Of a stretch of DNA of 64,000 nucleotides, positions 16,646 to 23,562 are shown piece by piece. A program made the position numbers and the translations under genes. Position 1 is the stretch's first letter. Every line of letters starts with the position of its first letter. The DNA lies in assembly GCA_910584405.1 (NCBI GenBank), contig CAJUAL010000005.1, positions 62,001 to 126,000 on the forward strand, written 5' to 3'. Below the pieces are notes generated by a model, which had not been told where the DNA came from, ran no database searches, and worked only from the letters and a program-made list of their open reading frames with translations. The DNA comes from an uncultured Vampirovibrio sp. GTDB taxonomy: Bacteria > Cyanobacteriota > Vampirovibrionia > Gastranaerophilales > Gastranaerophilaceae.

Positions 16646-17908
16646 TTAGATATTAGATTTTTTAGCAATAACAAGTGCATTAGATAGAGCGATGCCTCCG
16701 GTTTGATGTGGTCTGTTTACGATTTGACCGTTAACGTACATTACTGTTGAACCGCCGCCGTCAAGATTTATGGCGTTTGTACAGCCTAAATCTTGCATAA
16801 GATTAGCAAGTTCAACAAGTGTCAAACCGATAGAACTGCCCTCTCTTCCGTCTGCTGCGACTAAGATAAGGTCATTGTCTTTTGTGTACCCTATAGCCGT
16901 CCTCGGGTTTCGTCCCCCTATAGATTGAAGCTTCTGGGCAGTCATATCGATAAATATTTGGTTATCCTTAACTAAGTAAGGTCCTCCGCTTATTATGTGT
17001 TTAACATTTTCCCATTTCGGGTTTGTGTTAATCTGTATATCAACTTCTTTTGCTCCGAAAAGTTTGCTAAGTTTTGATTTCGGCCCGACAAGAACATATC
17101 CGTTTTCAGGAATGGAAAGGGGATTGGCGGACGCAGCAGTAATTTTATTTCCAACTATTTGAAGCTGGACACCATACTGAGGTGAGGCAGGAGCGTATGC
17201 CCCCCAATCCCGAGTGTATGCTAAAATATATGAGGATAACATTCTTGGCTGGTTTATATTATCGATTTTGACTGTTTGGTTGTTGCCTGTTATTTTTGCG
17301 TCAAGCTGAACCCTTCCAACATCATAGCCGTTGTCAAAGATTCCCAGAGCAACTCTATCGTAAATCGGTCCTGTGTAGATTTTCTTGTCAATCATAAGAG
17401 TACCAAGCGGAACTCCTGTTTGCGGTTTGAAAAATCCTCCGTTGATTGCTGCTATTGCATTATTATTTTGTGCAATATTTCTAAGAGTTCTTCTGTGCGG
17501 CAGCGTCTTTGATGCTGTAGCTGGTTTAACTTCGTAATCTGTTGCAACTTTTTGGTTAATTTCTACAATATTAATTCTCACTGGGCGTCCGTTGTAGTAT
17601 TTAACCATTTTGACATGTTTTATACCGTCAGCTACTGCATTAACTTTTAACCCTTTGTATTTTTGTGCTATTCTTGCTTCAAATTTTTCTTTTTTTACTG
17701 TAGGGTTAAGCTCATCTAATATATAAGAACCCGTTTGTTTCAGGGTCGGTGCTGTGATAACTGAGTTAGCAAGTAAATCGTTTGCCCAAATCGGCGGTTG
17801 GAACAACGTATTTGTGAGGAAAAATAACGTAAAAAGCGAAAATGTCAGAACATATTCGCATGTCCTCAGCGGAATAATAAATTGTTTGCGCTCGATTAGT
17901 GTATCCAT
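16646..17908 (-). CDS. phosphodiester glycosidase family protein (NAGPA domain)
   Basis: A 420-aa protein with an N-terminal hydrophobic signal or anchor (about residues 17-37) and a C-terminal NAGPA-type domain. Landmarks are AAINGGFFKPQTGVPLG near 153, GGRNPRTAIGYT near 330, VAADGREGSSIGLTLVELANLM and NLDGGGSTVMYVNG near 385. The family removes GlcNAc-phosphodiester-type linkages and is common in bacterial exopolysaccharide and cell-wall loci, so it is likely periplasmic or surface acting; the substrate is unknown. It is preceded by a promoter and a roughly 100-nt leader with hairpins. AGGTGAT is the ribosome binding site. Confidence 0.8.
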   Translation of the reverse strand: MDTLIERKQFIIPLRTCEYVLTFSLFTLFFLTNTLFQPPIWANDLLANSVITAPTLKQTGSYILDELNPTVKKEKFEARIAQKYKGLKVNAVADGIKHVKMVKYYNGRPVRINIVEINQKVATDYEVKPATASKTLPHRRTLRNIAQNNNAIAAINGGFFKPQTGVPLGTLMIDKKIYTGPIYDRVALGIFDNGYDVGRVQLDAKITGNNQTVKIDNINQPRMLSSYILAYTRDWGAYAPASPQYGVQLQIVGNKITAASANPLSIPENGYVLVGPKSKLSKLFGAKEVDIQINTNPKWENVKHIISGGPYLVKDNQIFIDMTAQKLQSIGGRNPRTAIGYTKDNDLILVAADGREGSSIGLTLVELANLMQDLGCTNAINLDGGGSTVMYVNGQIVNRPHQTGGIALSNALVIAKKSNI

Positions 17909-18012
17909 AGCATCACCTGTCGGGTTTTGGTAACTCGGATACCTTTTTGTTTTTAGAGTGGTGTGGGGAATAACACTCGTCAGAAGCCTATGAGGGCAAA
18001 TAGGGTGTTCCT
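17909..18012 (-). promoter_or_regulatory. structured 5' leader of the glycosidase gene
   Basis: Read on the minus strand, the leader begins with GGAACAC (18005-18011), which pairs with GTGTTATTCC (17967-17976) with a small bulge. Inside is a hairpin CCTAT...ATAGG (17987-18004). A further hairpin GGTA-TCCGAGT-TACC and the ribosome binding site follow. It does not match the riboswitch consensus sequences I know (GEMM, preQ1, FMN, fluoride, guanidine). Candidate regulatory RNA. Confidence 0.4.
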
Positions 18013-18018
18013 ACTATT

Positions 18019-18047
18019 ATTGTAACATATTTTTACAAATACTTCAA
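18019..18047 (-). promoter_or_regulatory. promoter of the glycosidase gene
   Basis: On the minus strand: -35 TTGAAG (18042-18047), 17-nt spacer, -10 TACAAT (18019-18024). Confidence 0.65.
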
Positions 18048-18132
18048 TCCTTTTGATAGTAAGGGTTTTACAAAACTAAATAGTGGCAAAGTTACACTAA
18101 TTAAGGATAAAAGTCTATAAGATTATATGTCT

Positions 18133-18231
18133 ATGTCACCCTGAACTTGATTCAGGGTCTGTCAATGCCAATAATTACCCTTTACGGGACGAATCAACAA
18201 TGATAGATTCCGTGTCAGGGCACGGAATGAC
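18133..18231. repeat. MITE-like palindromic repeat
   Basis: A non-coding block bounded by GTCA (18135) and TGAC (18228). It contains two perfect hairpins, ACCCTGAA-CTTGA-TTCAGGGT (18138-18158) and ATTCCGTG-TCAGGG-CACGGAAT (18207-18228). This architecture matches the dispersed GTCA-CCCTGAA...GGAATGAC type repeats seen in many bacterial genomes. No transposase is near. Confidence 0.6.
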
Positions 18232-18239
18232 TATAATTT

Positions 18240-18379
18240 ACGATTATTAAGGCTGTTAGCGGCATAATGTTCCGTGCGGCGAACACCCCGCGGAGCGCGT
18301 TAATCTCGCAAAATGCAAGGTAATTGGTGGCATAATGCCCCGTCAAAAATTTCTCAAGTGTAACCGGGACCCCATACAT
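18240..18379. other. non-coding GC-rich stretch with short direct repeat
   Basis: No ORF with a start is seen. GGCATAATGTTCCGT (18261-18275) recurs as GGCATAATGCCCCGT (18329-18343), 68 bp apart with two mismatches. The base composition is higher in G+C than the neighbouring genes, and the stretch adjoins the MITE-like block, so the whole 18.1-18.4 kb gap looks like repeat debris between the glycosidase leader and the convergent end of the helicase gene. Confidence 0.4.
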
Positions 18380-20671
18380 TTACCCCTCGGCGTCGACAGG
18401 AGCGCGTAAGATTTTTTCTACCGCTTCGCGTGCCGTAAATACGAGCGCTTCCGGAACGTTATCTATTACTGTTAATTGGCGCAGAACATCGACTACTCGC
18501 TTAAACGCCCTTACGATATCTCCTTCGCCCATTTCTATTTGCTCAGATACGGTTTCCCATTCTGCACCTTCTACCCAAAGCTCAATGAGTGATGAGAAAT
18601 ACGGGTTAATATTCAATGGTGCTTCTATATCGTAGCGGGTTTGGGCTTTATATAGTTTTTTCTTGATATTTCTTATCTGGTTAAGCGTTTTTCTTACCGG
18701 TTCAGAGAACGGAATATAAGGGATTTCAATTCTTAATTCTTCAGTTGTTATCGCACAGATTACACCTGCAAGCTGTGAAGGTGTAAGATTTTCCAAAACA
18801 CCTGAGAAAATTATTTCAGCAAGGAACAGTTCGTTTTCGGAACGAAGTTGTGAGGTTGTTTTTCCTCGTTCTGTCGGGTAATCGTTTTTCAGATATCCGT
18901 ATTCTTCCAAGACTGCGCGATGTGCTAAGAACTTGTTCCAGTAAATATCTTTTTGGCGTTCGATTTCTCGTTCAAGTTTGTGTTTTTTAGATTGTATGCG
19001 TTTAATTACTTCAATATTTTTAGCGTGTTTTTTGTAGTGTTTGCACATATCACAGGCAAAACTTTGCAGTTTCTTTAAATCCGCTTTGTTGCGTTCTCCA
19101 AATTCAATAACCTCAGGTGAAAGCGGTCTGTGTTTAGCTTTTTCTTGTCTAAGAATCTTTTTATAGGTTTGTCTGTTTTGGACGTATAAAAATCTTAATT
19201 TATCGTATTCAAAGAGTTTTTCATCAGAAAGTTTACTCGGGCAGACAAAATTTCTTTCAGCGATTTCCGCATCATACTGTTCAAGCTGAGCAAGAATAGG
19301 TTTTAATCTGAAATCTGATGAGTAGTACCCAAAACTTTTCAGGATAAGTTCTTTTGATTCTTCAGGAGTAAATCTTTGTAAAAGATTAAGTACCATTGAA
19401 TAACTCGGTGAAAATTTACTTTCTAAAGGATTAGAACCGCTTAAGACAAGTTCAGCAACTTCGTCAGGAGTTTGGAATGAAGTTCCTACAATAGTTACAT
19501 AACCGACTTTGTCCATTCCGCGTCTTCCTGCTCTGCCTGACATTTGAAGAAATTCGTTTGCAGTAAGCATTCTGTGTCCGGAATCTGTTCGTTTGCTGGT
19601 TGAACTTATAACTGTTGAGCGGGCAGGCATGTTTATACCTGCTGCCAAGGTTTCTGTTGCAAAAACAACTTTGATAAGTCCTTGTTGGAAAAGTTTTTCC
19701 ACAAGGTTTTTCCAAGCAGGCAATAGTCCCGCGTGGTGTGATGCTACACCTTGAATTAAGTATTCAATATGCTTGTTACCGTATAAATGAGGGTTTTCGG
19801 CGATAAATTCATCTATAAATTCTTTTATTTGGATTTGTTCGGCTTTTGTGTTTAACCCCAGTCCTGAACATTTTTCCATTTGTTCGTCGCATTTTTTACG
19901 GGAAAATGTGAAATATATTGCAGGAAGCATATCATTATCAGCAAGGTTTTTGATGATTTGTTTTACATAAGTTTTTTTGCGTTTATCCTTGCCTTTAGCC
20001 CATTGAGGTTTTTCAGGACGGATTTTTTTGTTTAATTTACCGTCAGGAGTCAGTAGCGGTAAAAGTTTAAACGGTTGAGAACTGTCAAAATAATGAAATC
20101 TTAAAGGGACGGGGCGAAAATCTGTGTTAACAAGTTTTGTTTTTGAGTGAACCGTATTTATCCAGTTTGTAAGCTCGTCACAGTTTGCGACAGTTGCAGA
20201 AAGCGCTATAATTTGGATATTTGTCGGACAGTAAATTATACTTTCTTCCCAAACAGTGCCTCGTTGTTCGTCATTCATATAGTGAACTTCGTCTAATACA
20301 ACATAGCGAACATCTTTTAAGTTATCTGCCACAGCCCCGAAATTTGTACCATACAGCATATTTCGAAATACTTCTGTTGTCATAATAACTATTTGCGCAC
20401 CCCGGTTTATTGAGGTATCGCCTGTCAGAAGTCCGACTTTATCCTGCCCGTATTTTTCGCTAAAATCGTAGAATTTCTGATTGGAAAGTGCCTTCAATGG
20501 AGTTGTATAAAAAATTCTTACTCCCTGTTCCAATGCTTGATGTATGGCGTGTTGCGCGATAACGGTTTTACCGGCGCCGGTCGGAGCACAAACAACAACG
20601 CTTTCTCCTTTATTTATTACTTCACAGGCTTCTTTTTGAAAATCGTCCAACTCGAATGGAAATTCGTACAT
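18380..20671 (-). CDS. Ski2/Mtr4-like DEAD/DEAH-box RNA helicase
   Basis: A 763-aa superfamily 2 helicase. Motifs: Q-like FPFELDDFQKEA, Walker A APTGAGKT near residue 30, Ia YTTPLKALSNQK, DEVHYMND (DEVH box), SATVAN, motif IV/V with ATETLAAGINMPA, and QMSGRAGRRGMD. The C-terminal third is a DSHCT-type helical domain (RSENELFLAEIIFSGVLENLTPSQLAGVI). This is the bacterial Ski2-like type common in Cyanobacteria and Actinobacteria and rarer elsewhere; a role in RNA processing or decay is likely. Start set at 20671 because AAGGG lies upstream; 17 more codons are open but lack a binding site. Confidence 0.85.
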   Translation of the reverse strand: MYEFPFELDDFQKEACEVINKGESVVVCAPTGAGKTVIAQHAIHQALEQGVRIFYTTPLKALSNQKFYDFSEKYGQDKVGLLTGDTSINRGAQIVIMTTEVFRNMLYGTNFGAVADNLKDVRYVVLDEVHYMNDEQRGTVWEESIIYCPTNIQIIALSATVANCDELTNWINTVHSKTKLVNTDFRPVPLRFHYFDSSQPFKLLPLLTPDGKLNKKIRPEKPQWAKGKDKRKKTYVKQIIKNLADNDMLPAIYFTFSRKKCDEQMEKCSGLGLNTKAEQIQIKEFIDEFIAENPHLYGNKHIEYLIQGVASHHAGLLPAWKNLVEKLFQQGLIKVVFATETLAAGINMPARSTVISSTSKRTDSGHRMLTANEFLQMSGRAGRRGMDKVGYVTIVGTSFQTPDEVAELVLSGSNPLESKFSPSYSMVLNLLQRFTPEESKELILKSFGYYSSDFRLKPILAQLEQYDAEIAERNFVCPSKLSDEKLFEYDKLRFLYVQNRQTYKKILRQEKAKHRPLSPEVIEFGERNKADLKKLQSFACDMCKHYKKHAKNIEVIKRIQSKKHKLEREIERQKDIYWNKFLAHRAVLEEYGYLKNDYPTERGKTTSQLRSENELFLAEIIFSGVLENLTPSQLAGVICAITTEELRIEIPYIPFSEPVRKTLNQIRNIKKKLYKAQTRYDIEAPLNINPYFSSLIELWVEGAEWETVSEQIEMGEGDIVRAFKRVVDVLRQLTVIDNVPEALVFTAREAVEKILRAPVDAEG

Positions 20672-20819
20672 GTATTTATCCCTTAAAATGCTATTCCTAT
20701 AATTATTATAACATATTTTCAAAATAATATGTATTTTTGTTACAATTTATATGAAATCAGGCAAGAAAAGATATTTATGGTTATTAGAATGTTTAACTAA
20801 ACAAAGAAAGGTATGATAG

Positions 20820-21203
20820 ATGAAAGTAGATTTTAATTCACAATCCCCAAAATCAAATCCGCAGTTTGGACGCATTGATATCGGCTCAGCTGAATCAACT
20901 TTAAGAAAAGTTTTAAAACCGAAAGAATGGCAGGAGTTTTCAAAGCTTATTGAAGAACAAAAATCAAATCCTGTTGGGATAAACTTATTTGGGCACAACA
21001 ATTCTAATAAATTATCAGCAAATGTTTTTACTGAGGATGTATGTATGCCTAATTCTTTTTGTAAATCTTATAGTCAGAGATTTTTAGAATCACAATTAAA
21101 GTTTATAAAAAGATGCTGTAAATATGCAAATGAATTCCGCGATAAATTAGAAACTATAAAAAATGTTAATGTAGATGAAATTATAAATAATGCAAGAAAA
21201 TAA
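20820..21203 (+). CDS. hypothetical protein, PQFG N-terminal motif
   Basis: A 127-aa protein with no family I recognise. It begins MKVDFNSQSPKSNPQFG, which matches the start of the next gene (MQVSLNSQNRVRPQFG), so the two share an N-terminal motif and may be tandem paralogues of divergent body. The C-terminal part (SQRFLESQLKFIKRCCKYANEFRDKLETI) is helical and aligns in place with the KAIKKAVASAENLRERHDAVKL stretch of the neighbour. No signal peptide or membrane segment. GAAAGG lies about 8 nt before the start. Confidence 0.6.
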   Translation: MKVDFNSQSPKSNPQFGRIDIGSAESTLRKVLKPKEWQEFSKLIEEQKSNPVGINLFGHNNSNKLSANVFTEDVCMPNSFCKSYSQRFLESQLKFIKRCCKYANEFRDKLETIKNVNVDEIINNARK

Positions 21204-21213
21204 AGGAGTAAAT

Positions 21214-21690
21214 ATGCAAGTAAGTTTAAATTCACAAAACAGAGTTCGTCCACAATTCGGTATGGCAATAAAAGCTACACCTGAATCTTTGGAAAGATTA
21301 GGTAGTAAGTTTACAAAGGTAGCTGATTGGGTAGAGTTTGATAAATTGGTAACACGCGAAAATAATAATGATGTAGCTCACGTTTTATTATCAACAGGTA
21401 AAAATGGAAAACTGGTTGCACAAGTTGGTCCTCGTACATTTGTTGAAGGCTTTTTTGGCGGACCAATCAAAGCTATCAAAAAAGCTGTTGCTAGTGCTGA
21501 AAATCTTAGGGAAAGACATGACGCAGTTAAATTAGAAGCTGATGCTGATTATATAAGAACAATTAGAAACAACGTAGAACATTTACCTTCTCAAAAAGCA
21601 CCTGCAGCTGAAAGTGCAGCAGATGATGTTGTTGAATTTCTCGGCGATGCTCCGATAAATAGAGGCACTGTTGTTGATATTAGTGAATAA
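21214..21690 (+). CDS. hypothetical protein, PQFG N-terminal motif
   Basis: A 158-aa protein starting at ATG 21214, chosen because AAAGGAG lies 7 nt upstream; an open extension back to 21190 overlaps the preceding gene. It starts MQVSLNSQNRVRPQFGM, like its upstream neighbour. A Gly-rich middle (STGKNGKLVAQVGPRTFVEG) and a helical region follow, then an acidic Ala-rich tail. No catalytic motif seen. The 10-nt gap from the preceding gene and the shared motif suggest an operon of paralogues. Confidence 0.6.
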   Translation: MQVSLNSQNRVRPQFGMAIKATPESLERLGSKFTKVADWVEFDKLVTRENNNDVAHVLLSTGKNGKLVAQVGPRTFVEGFFGGPIKAIKKAVASAENLRERHDAVKLEADADYIRTIRNNVEHLPSQKAPAAESAADDVVEFLGDAPINRGTVVDISE

Positions 21691-21702
21691 CTTTAGATAA
21701 AT

Positions 21703-21738
21703 AAAAAAAGACTCCGAGATTTTCGGAGTCTTTTTTTT
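21703..21738. terminator. bidirectional terminator
   Basis: A7-GACTCCGA-GATTT-TCGGAGTC-T8. It lies between convergent genes and serves the paralogue pair and serS. Confidence 0.9.
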
Positions 21739-21751
21739 ATTCTGTTTGTTA

Positions 21752-23017
21752 TTATATTTTATCAAATCCTGTGTATTTTCTAAGTACTTCAGGGATAATA
21801 ATTGTTCCGTCTTCTTGTTGGAAGTTTTCGACGATTGCTGCAAAAGTTCTGCCAACAGCAAGTCCGGAACCGTTAATTGTATGGATAAATCTTGTTTTAC
21901 CCGTAGCTTTTTCTTTGTAACGTATGTTGGCACGTCTTGCTTGGTAGTCGCCGAAGTTTGAACAGCTTGAAATTTCTTTATATGTTCCGTAAGATGGCAT
22001 CCAAACTTCCAAATCCCAACATTTGTTAGCAGAAAAACCAATATCAGCAGTACATAAAGCAACTTTTCTGTAAGGAAGTCCTAATAGTTGTAACATTCTT
22101 TCGCCGTCTGCTGTAAGTTTTGCGTGTTCGTCAGCTGAGGTTTCAGGAGTTGTGTATTTAACCATTTCAACTTTATTGAATTGGTGAACTCTGATAAGAC
22201 CTCTTGTATCTTTACCTGCTGAACCAGCTTCTCGTCTGAAGCATGGAGTGTAGGCCGTCATGTATTTAGGTAATTCGTCTTCTGATAGAATTTCGCCTGA
22301 GTAAATATTTGTAACAGGAACTTCTGCTGTCGGAATCAGGTATAAATCTTCATCAACGCATTTGTACATATCTTCTTTGAATTTAGGAAGCTGTCCTGTA
22401 CCTGTCATTGTAGCTGCGTTTGCCATAAACGGAGGAAGAATTTCTTCATAACCTTCGTTTTCAGTGTGTTGATCTAAGAAGAAGTTAATAATAGCTCTTT
22501 CAAGTCTTGCACCTTTGCCTCTGTATAGAGTGAATCTTGATTGAGAAAGTTTAACTCCGCGTTCAAAATCAACAAGATTTTTTTCTTCGCATAAATCCCA
22601 GTGAGCTTTAGCTTCAAAATTAAATTTTGTAGGTTCTCCCCAAGTTGAAACAACGACATTATCATCTTCTGATGTACCAACAGGAGTTGTTTCATCTGGA
22701 ATATTTGGTGTATGTAATAAAACTTCTCGTTGTTTTGCATCAAGTTCGTTTTGTTTTTCTTCTAATTCTTTTATTTCATCACCCAGTTGACGAACTTCTT
22801 CTTGAATAGCGTCGGTGTTTTCACCGTTTTTTTTCATAAGTCCGATTTTTTGAGATTCGGATTTTCTTTTTGCTCTTAATTCGTCAGCTTGAGTTTGAAT
22901 TTTTCTTCTTTCTTCGTCTATTTTTATAACTTCATCAATTGATAATTCAGGGTTTCTTCTTTTTAAAAGTTCGTTAATCTTTTCCGGATTTTCTCTAATA
23001 AGTTTAATATCAAGCAT
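21752..23017 (-). CDS. serS: seryl-tRNA synthetase
   Basis: A complete 421-aa class II synthetase. The N-terminal coiled-coil arm that binds the tRNA-Ser variable arm spans about residues 28-105. Catalytic motifs are present: TAEVPVTNIYSGEIL, motif 2 in PCFRREAGSAGKDTRGLIRVHQF and motif 3 in NGSGLAVGRTFAAIVENFQ. It charges tRNA-Ser and tRNA-Sec in the cytosol. AGAGG precedes the start. It stands alone between a bidirectional terminator and a divergent small gene. Confidence 0.97.
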   Translation of the reverse strand: MLDIKLIRENPEKINELLKRRNPELSIDEVIKIDEERRKIQTQADELRAKRKSESQKIGLMKKNGENTDAIQEEVRQLGDEIKELEEKQNELDAKQREVLLHTPNIPDETTPVGTSEDDNVVVSTWGEPTKFNFEAKAHWDLCEEKNLVDFERGVKLSQSRFTLYRGKGARLERAIINFFLDQHTENEGYEEILPPFMANAATMTGTGQLPKFKEDMYKCVDEDLYLIPTAEVPVTNIYSGEILSEDELPKYMTAYTPCFRREAGSAGKDTRGLIRVHQFNKVEMVKYTTPETSADEHAKLTADGERMLQLLGLPYRKVALCTADIGFSANKCWDLEVWMPSYGTYKEISSCSNFGDYQARRANIRYKEKATGKTRFIHTINGSGLAVGRTFAAIVENFQQEDGTIIIPEVLRKYTGFDKI

Positions 23018-23112
23018 TTTTGCCTCTTTCTTTTTTACTAAACAGCATATTCATTTTAGTTTAAATATATTTTATAATCAAGCAGGATAATATCGTTTTT
23101 GGGGTTAATAAT

Positions 23113-23140
23113 TTGCAATAATTCATAAATAATGTATAAT
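23113..23140 (+). promoter_or_regulatory. promoter of the 104-aa gene
   Basis: TTGCAA (23113-23118), 16-nt spacer, TATAAT (23135-23140); the ribosome binding site AAAGGGAG follows. Confidence 0.65.
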
Positions 23141-23162
23141 ATTATTGCTAAAGGGAGATGTG

Positions 23163-23477
23163 ATGTTTAAAAAATTGGTAAAGCAATTAAGAGAAGAAAA
23201 GGTTGTCAATTCGGACAACAGGGTTTCTTCGCCTATTGAGTCGTTAAAAAATCAGGCGAAAATTAACTTCTTAAAAAACTTATCAAAGCATGCCCTTAAT
23301 ATGTACGAAAGAAAAACTGATATAAATAATTTTACACGTTTGGCGTTGTCTGACCCTGAAAATACATCTCATAATCAAATTGTAGATGAATTGTTTGGCG
23401 GGAAAAATCCTTTAAGCGACGAGGCTTTATTTGACCTGTCTGAAAATAAACGATTCCTTGATGATTTGGGTCTGTAA
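23163..23477 (+). CDS. small hypothetical protein
   Basis: A 104-aa protein starting MFKKLVKQLREEK. ATG 23163 is chosen because AAAGGGAG lies a few bases upstream and a promoter precedes it. The protein is charged and helical, with no signal peptide or known domain. The C-terminal half has an acidic segment with FGGKNPLSDEALFDLSENKRFLDDL. It lies upstream of clpC in the same direction, but clpC has its own promoter, so the link may be only positional. Confidence 0.55.
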   Translation: MFKKLVKQLREEKVVNSDNRVSSPIESLKNQAKINFLKNLSKHALNMYERKTDINNFTRLALSDPENTSHNQIVDELFGGKNPLSDEALFDLSENKRFLDDLGL

Positions 23478-23504
23478 ATCTTATTTGAGCCTTTGTTTCT
23501 CCCC

Positions 23505-23533
23505 TTGAAACTTTTTCATGTTCGGTGTATAAT
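23505..23533 (+). promoter_or_regulatory. promoter of clpC
   Basis: TTGAAA (23505-23510), 17-nt spacer, TATAAT (23528-23533). No CIRCE or CtsR-type direct repeat is visible around it, so heat-shock control of those types is not supported. Confidence 0.75.
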
Positions 23534-23562
23534 TTTTTCATAAGAAGAGATAGGAGTAAAAA

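Noticed and set aside
17909..18012. Assignment of the glycosidase leader to the c-di-GMP (GEMM) riboswitch
   Set aside because: The GEMM core motifs are not present; only a generic GAGGGCAAA appears, on the wrong strand.
15204..18387. Shared 14-mer ATACATTTACCCCT at 15204-15217 and 18374-18387
   Set aside because: Several such matches are expected by chance in an AT-rich 64-kb sequence; flanks do not align.
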